From JBGSKV01 sp041740975 (GTDB lineage Bacteria; Bdellovibrionota_B; Oligoflexia; Oligoflexales; JALZUQ01), in assembly GCA_041740975.1 (NCBI GenBank), contig JBGSKV010000046.1:1-58369 (forward strand): a stretch of 58,369 nucleotides of DNA, given 5' to 3'. Positions 45,777-54,481 of this stretch are shown here, piece after piece. Every line of letters begins with the position of its first letter. The first letter of the stretch is position 1. The notes under the pieces are model-generated. The model saw only the letters and a list, made by a program, of their open reading frames with translations, was not told the origin of the DNA and searched no databases. A program made the position numbers and the translations under genes.

Positions 45777-46214
45777 TTAGAATTGAAAGTTTTGACAGTC
45801 GGCCACCGTCACAGCTTTATCGACATTAATCGAGACGATATCGGGTGATCCGTCACTGCAAACGAGGCTAGAAGCAGCGCTGGCTTCAAAAATAGTTGCT
45901 GAGTTCGTTGTCGTGAAATACTGGTAACGTAGTTTGCGGCAATCGGTAAGTTCAAAGTTCAGTTCGTTTATGGCTGCGGGGCAATGATCTTGGCCGTAGG
46001 TGGTCAGTTGACCATATCGATCATTATCGGCTCGAAAGGCCTGTTCTAGCGAATATAAAGTCATCGTATTTTGGATGGCTTCCGCGCGTTTTGATTTTAT
46101 GGCGAAGCGTTTTATATTTGGAATCGCCAGCAGTGCAATAACACCCAGAATGGAAACGACGACGGTCACTTCCACGAGCGTAAAGCCTTTTATCCGCAAA
46201 TGCTTGATAACCAT
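45777..46214 (-). CDS. Type IV prepilin-like protein
   Basis: A 145-aa protein with a class III signal: short basic leader, then G10|F11TLVEVTVVVSILGVIALLAIP with E15 at +5, the prepilin peptidase site. The globular part has four cysteines (DHCPAAI, LTDCRKL, LVCSDGS and VADCQNF), probably two disulfides. It could be a minor pilin or a type II secretion pseudopilin. The gene is isolated from pilus assembly genes, overlaps the upstream gene by 25 nt and ends 7 nt from the right end of the insertion sequence. Confidence 0.85.
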   Translation of the reverse strand: MVIKHLRIKGFTLVEVTVVVSILGVIALLAIPNIKRFAIKSKRAEAIQNTMTLYSLEQAFRADNDRYGQLTTYGQDHCPAAINELNFELTDCRKLRYQYFTTTNSATIFEASAASSLVCSDGSPDIVSINVDKAVTVADCQNFQF

Positions 46215-46687
46215 ACGATCTTCACACCTTCTTCAAGGACCATCGAGGTTGCGGACTCTTTCATTTGACTGCACTGTGCATGGCACTGAGTTGTTTTGAG
46301 ATTGCCAGTGGATTGCTCCTCTAAAGTCTTCCAGTCCGCTTGCAAGGGGAGTTTGCATTTCACTTGAATTTTTCCCGCGCTTGCACTGTACGCACAAAGA
46401 CAGGTGATAGCTGAGTTTTCGGGAACAGATGCGAGACCAAACGCCTCATCCACTTTTCCTTTGCCAGTGTTGGCGTTCTTAGATTTCAAAAAGTTAACTG
46501 CCAATTCGCTGCGTGGTACGTGCCCCGGATCTTTTAACCGGCGACCCGAATCATCTCCAACTGCCGAGGCATCCTTGAGTTTTTTTGTCATGATACCGCC
46601 ACTCCCAGAAGTCACAACTTCTTCGCAAGCGAGTGCTGAGACAAAAGCGAACAATCCAATGACAAGCGAAGTCTTTTGGAACATCAT
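46190..46687 (-). CDS. Exported Cys-containing protein, unknown
   Basis: A 165-aa protein with a signal peptide (hydrophobic residues 7-19, ending near SALAC); the Cys at residue 21 after SALA could also act as a lipobox. The mature part is basic and Lys-rich in the middle, with more cysteines towards the end (ITCLCAYS, VKCKLP, QCHAQCS and a C-terminal SSICG). It overlaps the start of the prepilin gene by 25 nt, so the two are probably co-translated and may work together. No family recognised. Confidence 0.72.
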   Translation of the reverse strand: MMFQKTSLVIGLFAFVSALACEEVVTSGSGGIMTKKLKDASAVGDDSGRRLKDPGHVPRSELAVNFLKSKNANTGKGKVDEAFGLASVPENSAITCLCAYSASAGKIQVKCKLPLQADWKTLEEQSTGNLKTTQCHAQCSQMKESATSMVLEEGVKIVWLSSICG

Positions 46688-46939
46688 TCTTGGTCCTTAG
46701 GCGATCGTTGGAAAACTAGTTTTCTCATCATAACTTAATTTTAATATGTGACCTAGGTGAAACCGGTTATTTTTGAGGCGGCGACCCCAAAGTCAATTCA
46801 AACCATTGACTCCCTCGAGTTTTCGAGAAAGTGGCGCAAACCAACGAGGGGCAAGGTTTAGATAGGAGAATTCTGGTTTTTCTTCCGCAATCACCGTTAC
46901 CAACGGGCCTGGAAAAGGTCTGGATCGTTAACGACACCT

Positions 46940-47653
46940 TCACGCAACTTTTTGCGTAGCAGTGTCTAAATCGACGAAGTACCGGGACGGCTGAGACTGG
47001 TCAACATATACGGTTATGATACAACCGGGCAAAATGCCCTGAGGCAAACCATTCCATATAGCCGGGCTTTTAAACTGGCGAACCTGGCCAGTGCTAGAAT
47101 CCAGAGCTTCACAAATGATGTGAAATGATGTTTGGCGATTGACCTTCCAGCCGGCTTTAACGTTTACATATTTGGCCGGGATAGGGATGCCCGAATAACG
47201 TAATTTTTCAAGATTAGATTGTGTAGTGATATTGCCTTTCAACTTAAATCCAATAGTAAAAAATATTGCTCCAGATAAAATAAGAATAAGTGGCATGAGC
47301 CAAAGTGTATGATCGTAAATGCTCGCCAGAGATGGACTATCAGGCAGGTAAATTACCGGAATTGCGCTTCCTTTGCTGTATTTCTTGTAGAGAGAACTGC
47401 CGGTCGATGAGCGTACAGTTACGGTTTTATCCTTTTGAGTTTTAAAACTATAGACAGGTGTATAGCTCCGCCCGCCTTTGTTACTGGTCGAGACGATTTG
47501 CTCGGTAACAATTCCGGTAGTTTTCACACCTTGCGTTAGCAGTTTCATCGCAATGCTGCTTTGATAAAACCCAAATAGTATGACTGGACCAGCTACCACC
47601 ATGAAGATGAGGGCAAGGGTTTTTATGGTCTGTTCTGGGCTTTGTTTTCTCAT
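46940..47653 (-). CDS. DUF3592-type inner-membrane protein
   Basis: A 237-aa protein with two membrane helices (about residues 12-30 and 116-134) bracketing a DUF3592-like beta domain: GIVTEQIVSTSN, GRSYTPVYSFKTQKDKTV, GSAIPVIYLPDSPSLASI. A second beta-rich domain follows the second helix (residues about 150-235) and ends VYVDQSQPSRYFVDLD. DUF3592 proteins are widespread and uncharacterised. It has no partner in the same transcript; the divergent catabolic operon starts 265 nt away. Confidence 0.8.
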   Translation of the reverse strand: MRKQSPEQTIKTLALIFMVVAGPVILFGFYQSSIAMKLLTQGVKTTGIVTEQIVSTSNKGGRSYTPVYSFKTQKDKTVTVRSSTGSSLYKKYSKGSAIPVIYLPDSPSLASIYDHTLWLMPLILILSGAIFFTIGFKLKGNITTQSNLEKLRYSGIPIPAKYVNVKAGWKVNRQTSFHIICEALDSSTGQVRQFKSPAIWNGLPQGILPGCIITVYVDQSQPSRYFVDLDTATQKVA

Positions 47654-47918
47654 CTGATCTGAATCGGAAGAATTCGGCGATCCTAAAAGAGTTCTTAACT
47701 ACAGAAAATTGCGCAGGAGTATTCCCTCTTATCTTGTTGAATTTATTGATAATTTTGCGAGACCCTTATATCTTGACCCTGTACGTGGTCGCCGGAAGGT
47801 TTGCAATGCGAAAGGAAACTAGGGTGAATGGGCCTACCTACGTTTTGTTAGAGACAACTTACCGCTCCACACCTTACATTGGGCCTAAGATCGTTCTCGA
47901 AAGGGTAAGGGTGCGGCC

Positions 47919-48737
47919 ATGACTTCTACGGCAAAGCCAATCAATTCAGATTTGAGTTTAGTGAATATCGCTCAATATGACATTTTGAAGTATGTGAATT
48001 CACCCGATCACCCCGATATCAAGACATGGCAAGAAGACTTCCGACGCGACGGTGTCTGTGTACTTGAAAAATTTATCGCTCCCGAAAAACTGCCCTTGTT
48101 TGTTGAAGAGGCGCAGCAGCTTGTCCCTGATCAGTATCACTCCGCATTAATAGGCAACGCCTACCTCGAAAATATCGACCCTTCTTTGCCAGAGGATCAT
48201 GCGAAAAGAATCACTGACCGTACTTCTCTGGGCGTTATCGCTTATGACCAGTTTTCGGACCAGTCGCTTCTCAAACGCCTTTACAAATTGCCGCAGCTTA
48301 CCGAGTTCCTGCGTGTGCTTTTACAGTTCCAACATCTTTACGAATACGAGTGTCCTCTTGGGGCGATCAATATCTCGGTCATGCGCGATAACGACTATTT
48401 GCGTTGGCACTTTGATCAGTCGGACTTTGTAGTTTCTATTCATCTGCGTAATCCTGAAAAAGGCGGTGAGTTTGAATACGTCAAAAACTTGCGTGGCCCG
48501 GGCCAAGACAACTTCGAAGGGGTGAGAGACGTCTTGAAAGGCGATCGCAGCCAGGTGAAGTTTTTGGAGACGAGTCCCGGCAGTCTAATTCTTTTCAAAG
48601 GCAAGAACACTCTCCACCGTGTCACGCCGATTCACGGTAAAGTGGAACGTCTCGTCGCACTACTCGGCTACGCTGAGAAACCTGGCGTTACTAGTACACC
48701 TTACTTACGCAAAATTCGCTACGGGCGTGACTCCTAA
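47919..48737 (+). CDS. Fe(II)/2-oxoglutarate hydroxylase, HalD/ArpA-like
   Basis: A 272-aa oxygenase. The facial triad is H164-x-D166 (LRWHFDQSDF) and H233 (NTLHRVTP), with R244 (KVERLVAL) to bind 2-oxoglutarate. The layout (HxD, GGEFEYV, a PGSLILFKGKNTLHRVTPIHG block, ending near LLGYAEKPG) resembles the HalD/BesD family, whose halogenating members have Gly in place of the Asp. The Asp here predicts hydroxylation, not chlorination. The substrate is likely a free amino acid or betaine-like molecule; this is inferred from the neighbours. Its TAA overlaps the next ATG by 1 nt. Confidence 0.83.
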   Translation: MTSTAKPINSDLSLVNIAQYDILKYVNSPDHPDIKTWQEDFRRDGVCVLEKFIAPEKLPLFVEEAQQLVPDQYHSALIGNAYLENIDPSLPEDHAKRITDRTSLGVIAYDQFSDQSLLKRLYKLPQLTEFLRVLLQFQHLYEYECPLGAINISVMRDNDYLRWHFDQSDFVVSIHLRNPEKGGEFEYVKNLRGPGQDNFEGVRDVLKGDRSQVKFLETSPGSLILFKGKNTLHRVTPIHGKVERLVALLGYAEKPGVTSTPYLRKIRYGRDS

Positions 48738-49864
48738 TGGCAAAGTACGAAACCAAAAAAAGTTTTTCGACACATTTTTTTTCGGGCCGGATCCTGAGTG
48801 ATTTTCCGGAGTATGTCGTTGCTATCCTCGAAGTTAAACAAAGTGCGGCGAACGCCAACGCAAAAGCGGGGCTTATTTCGGTTGAACATGCTGCGCAGAT
48901 TTCGGAAATCGCTGAAAATCTGAAAAACACGCTAACGAAAGACCGCGCAGCGAAGGTCGAACCCTACCAAGGTGGTGGCGGCATCGCCACTCATCGAAGC
49001 GTCATTGAAGCTTTTTTGAAGATGGGTGCTGATGCGAAGGCTATCAACCTTAACCAATCGACATCTGATGTCTGCGGCTCAGCCATTCAAATTTCATTGT
49101 GGAGAATTTCTCAAACTCTCATCGATCAAGTAGAGCGCAGTGCGGTTCTTTTATCCCAAAAAGCCAAAGAGTTTGAGCCCATAAAAACCTTGGCGCGTAC
49201 GTGCATGCAAGATGCTTCGGATATTGGTGTCGGGGCGCGATTCGCAGGATTTGCTTGTCGTATGCAGCAACGGCTGCACTATCTGAAAGAAGCCCGGCAG
49301 GATCTACTGCATGTTCGCCTGGGCGGCACAGTGATAGGGGAGCTTCACCATGCTGACGAAAACTACCGAAGATTTGTTCTTGAAGAAGCGAAACTCGTCA
49401 CCAAAGTCCCACTGGTTGCGAGCACCAACTTTGTTGCGCACTCGCAGCACCCAGCCGTTTTACAAAATTTTTCCATGCAGATGAAATGTTCGGCCGAGGA
49501 ACTCCTAAGACTTATGAAAGATTTGCGTATGCTTTCGTCGGGACCCATGGGCGGATTCGGCGAGCTGGAAGTTCCGAAACTCATGAGTGGGTCCTCTTTT
49601 TTTAAAGAAAAGGCGAACCCCACATTGCTAGAAACCGTGATGCAAGCTTGTATGTTGGTTATCGGTCGTTGCCGATCCGTCGATGCGGGTGTCGAACACG
49701 CCGAGATTGATTTGAATGTATTTGAACAAATGATGGGACTCTGTATTTACGAGTCGATCCACTATTTGACTCGTGCTCATGAAAAGCTTAACTTGTACTG
49801 CTTTGAAGGAATAAAGGTCAACAAACAGCGTTGCGCCGAACTTGAAAAATTCACACGCAGCTAG
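48737..49864 (+). CDS. Aspartase/fumarase-superfamily lyase
   Basis: A 375-aa lyase. Superfamily regions: NLNQSTSDVCGSA (region 1), ARTCMQDASDIGVGARF (the GRTHxQDA block with Cys where His or Gln is usual) and the catalytic SS-loop GSSFFKEKANPTLLE, which differs from the consensus GSSxMPxKxNP at the 'MP' positions. It is shorter than aspartase (about 470 aa) and lacks most of the C-terminal domain. Members split C-N or C-O bonds by beta-elimination with release of an amine or water; ergothionase, which frees trimethylamine, belongs here. The altered loop suggests a new substrate. Second gene of the operon. Confidence 0.83.
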   Translation: MAKYETKKSFSTHFFSGRILSDFPEYVVAILEVKQSAANANAKAGLISVEHAAQISEIAENLKNTLTKDRAAKVEPYQGGGGIATHRSVIEAFLKMGADAKAINLNQSTSDVCGSAIQISLWRISQTLIDQVERSAVLLSQKAKEFEPIKTLARTCMQDASDIGVGARFAGFACRMQQRLHYLKEARQDLLHVRLGGTVIGELHHADENYRRFVLEEAKLVTKVPLVASTNFVAHSQHPAVLQNFSMQMKCSAEELLRLMKDLRMLSSGPMGGFGELEVPKLMSGSSFFKEKANPTLLETVMQACMLVIGRCRSVDAGVEHAEIDLNVFEQMMGLCIYESIHYLTRAHEKLNLYCFEGIKVNKQRCAELEKFTRS

Positions 49865-49891
49865 CTTCCGCCCAAGGGAAGTTGAAGCTAG
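49861..49891 (+). promoter_or_regulatory. Hairpin spanning the lyase stop and the next ribosome site
   Basis: An 8-bp inverted repeat (CTAGCTTC / GAAGCTAG) with a 15-nt loop contains the lyase TAG in its left arm and ends right against the GGAGG (49892-49896) of the aldehyde dehydrogenase gene. It could stabilise or attenuate expression inside the operon. Confidence 0.5.
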
Positions 49892-49903
49892 GGAGGAACC
49901 ACA

Positions 49904-51391
49904 TTGAAACCAGCACAACTCGACTGGGCAAAGTCTTGGCTCAAAAAGTCTGATCTCATTTACATAAATAAACGATGGGTAAAAGGTTCCGGCTCGCAGT
50001 GGGAAGTCACCAACCCATGCAAGGGCGAAGTCTTATCTAGTTTTTCGCTAGCTTCCGTCAGTGATGTCGAACAAGCCATCGAAGCAGCCTACCAATGCCA
50101 TAGCGACCGTAAATGGCTCGGCATCAATATGCGTGAGCGGGCTCGGCTGCTGAGAGCAATCGGACAAGTGGCGCGTGATCATCAGGCCGAACTTGCAACC
50201 CTTGAGTCGCTTGCGAACGGCAAAACTTACCAAGAATCCTACGAAGACGATCTTCCCGACTGTGGTGATATTTTTGATTACTACGCGGGATGGATTGGCA
50301 AACATTATGGCGAGTCCGTACCTGTCGAAGATGGATTTTTGAATTATACCGTGCATGAGCCGGTGGGTGTATGCGGGTTGATTGTGCCGTGGAATTTTCC
50401 GCTCCTTATGGCCTGCTGGAAAATCGCGCCCGCACTCGCGACTGGTAACACGCTTGTGATCAAACCTTCGGAGTTTACGCCGTATTCTCTGGTGCGTTTT
50501 TTCGAGTTGATCCATGAAAAAGTGGATTTACCAGCCGGTCTTCTCAATCTCGTTGTGGGCGGTAGTGATGTCGGCGAAGCCCTGACCCGCAGCAACAAGG
50601 TTCACAAAATCGCTTTCACGGGTAGCACGGGAACTGGCAGAAATATTGTCAATGCTTCAGCGCAATCCAATCTTAAACATCTTTCTTTGGAGCTGGGCGG
50701 AAAATCCCCGAACATTATCTTTGCGGACGCTCCCGATCTTGAGGCGGCGATTGAACGCTCCTATCAAGTTATGTTTTCGCACAAAGGCGAAAAATGTTCG
50801 GAGCCTACTCGTTTAATTGTCCACGAGTCGGTTTATGCAAAAGTTTTGGATGGCTTGAAGTCGCGCGCTCAAAAAGTCAAGTGTGGCGATGCCTTCGATC
50901 CGACGACTAACCAAGGCGCCCAGTGTCATAAGGCGCATTTTAAAAAAATCCTTCACTATATTGAAGTGGGAAAAAAAGAGGGCGCCAAGTTGCTGGTCGG
51001 CGGTGAAAGAGACACGCAGAAAGGCAATGAAAAAGGCTTCTTTGTTCGACCCACGGTCTTTTCTGACGTCGATCGCAAAATGGCTATTTTTCAAGACGAA
51101 ATCTTTGGTCCTGTTTTGTGTGTCACTCCTTTTCAAACAGAAGAGCAAGCCGTTGCCATCGCTAACGATTGCATCTATGGTCTGGCTGCTGGATTTTGGA
51201 CAAAAGACGTCTCTCGCGCCCATCGCGTCGCCGGCTTGCTTGATGCCGGAATGATTTTTGTGAATCGTTATGGCTGCTATGAATTCTCCAGTCCATTTGG
51301 CGGGTTTAGACAAAGTGGGTGGGGCAAAGAAATGGGAATTCATTCCTTATCTCTCTATACAAAAACAAAATCAGTGTGGCTGAAGATCTGA
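49904..51391 (+). CDS. Aldehyde dehydrogenase (betaine-aldehyde-dehydrogenase type)
   Basis: A 495-aa NAD(P)-dependent enzyme that would oxidise an aldehyde to an acid. Catalytic E263 (LELGGKSPNII) and C298 (HKGEKCSEP) are present, with the N169-region block VPWNFPLLMACWKIAPALA, the Rossmann glycine motif FTGSTGTG and the late EIFGPVLCV. The nucleophile context KGEKCSEP departs from the usual GQxCxA/T. The TTG start at 49904 sits 7 nt after GGAGG and is the only well-placed start. In this cluster it would handle an aldehyde formed after lyase action. Confidence 0.9.
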   Translation: MKPAQLDWAKSWLKKSDLIYINKRWVKGSGSQWEVTNPCKGEVLSSFSLASVSDVEQAIEAAYQCHSDRKWLGINMRERARLLRAIGQVARDHQAELATLESLANGKTYQESYEDDLPDCGDIFDYYAGWIGKHYGESVPVEDGFLNYTVHEPVGVCGLIVPWNFPLLMACWKIAPALATGNTLVIKPSEFTPYSLVRFFELIHEKVDLPAGLLNLVVGGSDVGEALTRSNKVHKIAFTGSTGTGRNIVNASAQSNLKHLSLELGGKSPNIIFADAPDLEAAIERSYQVMFSHKGEKCSEPTRLIVHESVYAKVLDGLKSRAQKVKCGDAFDPTTNQGAQCHKAHFKKILHYIEVGKKEGAKLLVGGERDTQKGNEKGFFVRPTVFSDVDRKMAIFQDEIFGPVLCVTPFQTEEQAVAIANDCIYGLAAGFWTKDVSRAHRVAGLLDAGMIFVNRYGCYEFSSPFGGFRQSGWGKEMGIHSLSLYTKTKSVWLKI

Positions 51392-51434
51392 AGATCTGGT
51401 GACATGTGCGGGTCCCGTTCGTGAAAGAATTCAA

Positions 51435-52955
51435 ATGCTATTGAAAAATATACGCCCCCTGGTTTTCTGGCCTCCTTTTTTGTTGCTCCTCGCAGTGGTG
51501 GCGATTTGTCTCGCCGACCATGAGGCCTTCTTGACGTTTGCAACGCACGCGAACAACTGGATTCTGGATACATTTTCTTGGCTCTTTAGCACAGCAACCT
51601 TGGTCATGGTTTTGACCTGCGCGGTCGCTTACTTTTCCCCTTTGTCCAAAGTCAAAATTGGCGGACCCGACGCACAGCCTCTGATGAGTAAGTGGAAGTG
51701 GTTTGCGATATCACTTTGCACGACTGTTGCCGCGGGTATTTTATTTTGGGCCGCAGCCGAACCGCTCTTTCATTTGCACCGGCCACCTGAAAGTTGGCAC
51801 ATCGTGCCAAACTCAGCGGAGGCAGTGATTTTTTCAATGTCGACGATGTTTTTACATTGGACGTTAACGCCTTATGCAATTTACGCCGTGCCCAGTTTGG
51901 TATTTGCGTTGGCGTATTATAATCACAACCAGCCGTTTAGTTTGTCTTCGACTTTGTCACCCATTCTGGGAAAAAGGGCCCATGGTGTGTTCGGTGATGT
52001 GGTTGATGCCGTTTGTTTGTATGCACTTGTGGCGGGAATGGCCGCGTCTCTGGGCTCTGGGATACTTATCATGTCGGGGGGATTTCAGCATTTCACGGGC
52101 ACAACGTCAGGCCCATTAGTCATGGGCGTCATTGCCGCTGTCATCGTCGGAACTTTTATTTTGTCGGCTGCATCTGGGCTTATGAAAGGTATCCGAATCC
52201 TTTCTGACATCAATATAAAGATTTTTTTTGGATTTTGTTTTTTCATTTTTATTTTCGGACCTTCGATGTTTGTTCTTAAGACAGGCTTTTCCGGACTTCT
52301 GGACTACGTTACCCATTTCTTTCAAAAAAGTCTTTTTACCGAGACCTTTTCAGGTGATCCTTGGCCCAAAACTTGGACGACGTTTTATTGGGCTAACTGG
52401 CTCGCGTGGGCTCCCGTCACCGCACTTTTTCTGGGGCGTTTAGGTCGTGGGTATACCGTTCGCGAGTTCCTGCAGGTAAACCTGATTTTTCCAGCCTGTT
52501 TCGCGATGGTTTGGATGTCGGTGTTTAGCGGCACTTCTCTATATTTTGATACGACGACGGGTTCTTCACTTTATCAGCTCGCGAGCGAAAAAGGTCCCGA
52601 ACTGGTGATCTTTAGGCTTTTCGAAAATTATCCTTTGCCTGGAGTGTTAAGCGGCGTGTTTTTGTTTACGGTGTTTATGTCTTACGTCACCGCTGCCGAC
52701 TCGAACACCGAAGCCATGGGCGGCATCAGCAGCACCGGTATTTGCCCCGACAGTCCATCTCCGGGCACTCCTATCAAAGTGATTTGGGGTTTGACCGTGG
52801 GCGTTGTCGCTTGGATCATGGTGAGTTTTTCTGGCATCGATGGAATTAAAACACTATCGAATCTGGGTGGATTGCCAGCATTATTCTTAGTGATGGCCAT
52901 CAATGTGGTATTAATTAAATTTATTTATCGTTCATTTCAGAAAAAAATAAAGTAA
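51435..52955 (+). CDS. BCCT-family betaine/carnitine/choline transporter
   Basis: A 506-aa inner-membrane protein with about 12 helices. BCCT features seen: FWAAAEPLFHLHRPP (the GxxEPxxH region), the Trp-rich helix TFYWANWLAWAPVTALFLGRLGRGYTVREF, and TAADSNTEAMGGIS near helix 10. Members import quaternary-ammonium compounds with Na+ or H+, or exchange them. The start at 51435 is chosen because it opens a hydrophobic N-terminus; a GTG at 51399 is also open, 8 nt after the dehydrogenase stop. It links the operon to a betaine-like substrate. Confidence 0.9.
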   Translation: MLLKNIRPLVFWPPFLLLLAVVAICLADHEAFLTFATHANNWILDTFSWLFSTATLVMVLTCAVAYFSPLSKVKIGGPDAQPLMSKWKWFAISLCTTVAAGILFWAAAEPLFHLHRPPESWHIVPNSAEAVIFSMSTMFLHWTLTPYAIYAVPSLVFALAYYNHNQPFSLSSTLSPILGKRAHGVFGDVVDAVCLYALVAGMAASLGSGILIMSGGFQHFTGTTSGPLVMGVIAAVIVGTFILSAASGLMKGIRILSDINIKIFFGFCFFIFIFGPSMFVLKTGFSGLLDYVTHFFQKSLFTETFSGDPWPKTWTTFYWANWLAWAPVTALFLGRLGRGYTVREFLQVNLIFPACFAMVWMSVFSGTSLYFDTTTGSSLYQLASEKGPELVIFRLFENYPLPGVLSGVFLFTVFMSYVTAADSNTEAMGGISSTGICPDSPSPGTPIKVIWGLTVGVVAWIMVSFSGIDGIKTLSNLGGLPALFLVMAINVVLIKFIYRSFQKKIK

Positions 52956-52980
52956 AATAGAATTTATAAGCTTCGATAAA
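52954..52980 (+). promoter_or_regulatory. Weak sigma-28-like promoter upstream of a prepilin gene
   Basis: TAAAATAG, 11 nt, TTCGATAA: 5 of 8 and 6 of 8 positions with exact spacing. It overlaps the transporter stop codon and ends 34 nt before the prepilin ATG. The region is AT-rich, so chance is a real possibility. Confidence 0.35.
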
Positions 52981-53014
52981 ATTGATTTTAGAATTTAAAT
53001 CGTCAAGTTAGGTA

Positions 53015-53617
53015 ATGATGCATACGACCAAAAAGAATCTAAATGATAAATCTGCTGGATTTAGTTTAGTTGAAATCATGGTGGTGCTTTCCATAATCGC
53101 ATTGGTCATTGGACTCAGTATTTCGCCCTATCGGCGCTTCAAAGCAAAGGCAAGACAACTTGAAGTGAAGCTTTCCATGGTTTCGATTCGAGCGGGCGTC
53201 GATACTTGGGTCGCCGAGAAAGGACATTATCGATACGGCAGTGACATTCCATTTCCTACAGAATCAGCGCATTCGCACACACACATTGTTGTTGGAAATC
53301 ATTTCCCACCTTACCAATGTGAAAATACAATGTATCCCCAGAAAAAAGAACTTCTCAGCGGAGAATGTCGAAACCTTCATTATAACTATGCACTGCATGC
53401 AAACACTTACATGTATTGGATAACTGCGTTTGAAAAAGGCTACTTCGCTCACACACGAAGAGTGTTCCCTCACTGTAAAGTCGATGGGGGTGTTGATTAT
53501 TGGACATATAGATCGGACACTCAAGCGCTTTCCAACTGCTGGGGCCCGTGGGGCATAGAAACTGGTAGTACCCCGAAGGAGTGTTTATATCCGCCGCCGA
53601 TTGAAACCTGCTATTAG
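53015..53617 (+). CDS. Type IV prepilin-like protein, large
   Basis: A 200-aa protein with a class III signal peptide: basic leader, G15|F16SLVEIMVVLSIIALVIGLSI with E20 at +5. The C-terminal domain is rich in Tyr, His and Trp and has six cysteines (YQCENT, GECRNL, HCKVDG, NCWGP, ECLYPP and the near-terminal ETCY). It is unlike the 145-aa prepilin at 45777 outside the signal. No pilus machinery is next to it, so it may be a minor pilin or pseudopilin. Confidence 0.83.
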   Translation: MMHTTKKNLNDKSAGFSLVEIMVVLSIIALVIGLSISPYRRFKAKARQLEVKLSMVSIRAGVDTWVAEKGHYRYGSDIPFPTESAHSHTHIVVGNHFPPYQCENTMYPQKKELLSGECRNLHYNYALHANTYMYWITAFEKGYFAHTRRVFPHCKVDGGVDYWTYRSDTQALSNCWGPWGIETGSTPKECLYPPPIETCY

Positions 53618-53666
53618 ACCAATTCATGTTCCAGATTAGAAAATGAATGATAAAGGCAGGCTTTTT

Positions 53667-54203
53667 CTAAAAATCACCCGGTCGGTAGCGCAGCGCCCAT
53701 TTATCCGTGGGTTCTCGGCGTGAGGCTTCGGTCAAAAAAATCCTCGTCCCATCTTGCAAATTATAGACGCTGGTGCGATCGCCAAACGACTGTTCAATGA
53801 CATCATCTCCTTGGTAAGTCGGGCTATCTTTTTTGATGGCCCAACGGCGAATGTCGTCAGAAACATTCTTCCTATACCAACCAATGCCGCCGTTTATAGA
53901 GCGAAGCTTTTGCATGGCGACTTGATAAGCTTCGGCCAACGCACTTCCCGCGGTCGTGCGCATGAGGGGTTCAACTCCCGGCATCAAATACCGCCTACCG
54001 ATGTCGTTTCGAAAAACAGATCCCATTTCGAATGAACTCACGCCAGGTTTGTAGTTGGAAACATCGACACCACTAGATATATCCGACAACACATGCCAGG
54101 TCCCGAAAGCTGCAGCATCGAGAGAATTGCAATCTTTGGCGTTGGCTGCCTCGATATTCCAAAGCAAACCCACTGAAGCGACGAGTAAAATAAATTTATT
54201 CAT
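53667..54203 (-). CDS. Exported protein, unknown
   Basis: A 178-aa protein (ATG at 54203, MNKFILL; an ATG 15 nt upstream is also open) with a signal peptide ending near ANAK. The mature part has a single Cys (KDCNSL) and a mixed alpha/beta composition, with blocks such as GGIGWYRKNVSDDIRRWAI and TRIFLTEASRREPTDKWALRYRPGDF. No family recognised. It converges on the prepilin gene, with 49 nt between stops. Confidence 0.72.
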   Translation of the reverse strand: MNKFILLVASVGLLWNIEAANAKDCNSLDAAAFGTWHVLSDISSGVDVSNYKPGVSSFEMGSVFRNDIGRRYLMPGVEPLMRTTAGSALAEAYQVAMQKLRSINGGIGWYRKNVSDDIRRWAIKKDSPTYQGDDVIEQSFGDRTSVYNLQDGTRIFLTEASRREPTDKWALRYRPGDF

Positions 54204-54481
54204 ATAATCCCATTGCAACGTAAATTTTGGCTATTTTGAAACCACAAATGGGGTTCCATAAACGCCCCCTTGGTCAGGCTTTCATGCCTGAAGTGTGGCC
54301 GTACCCCAGACCCGGAAGACTCTATCAACCGAAAATGATTCTCGCTTTTTTATCGTCTCAAGAAGTATTTAAAATATTTGAATTCTGCAGGTCTGGGTGT
54401 TACACGGGGACCATTGGTATCCATGGAGAATGGTAACCACTTGGAAGTCTAAGTTTCCCTTTTCATTCTGGCGGAGTTCGT

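Noticed and set aside
47734..47922. 62-codon frame whose stop overlaps the ATG of the oxygenase gene
   Set aside because: Non-ATG start, no ribosome site and unconvincing product, although the overlap resembles a leader peptide.
51793..51814. Inverted repeat around TTGGCACATCGTGCCAA
   Set aside because: Lies inside the transporter coding sequence with no sign of function; likely chance.
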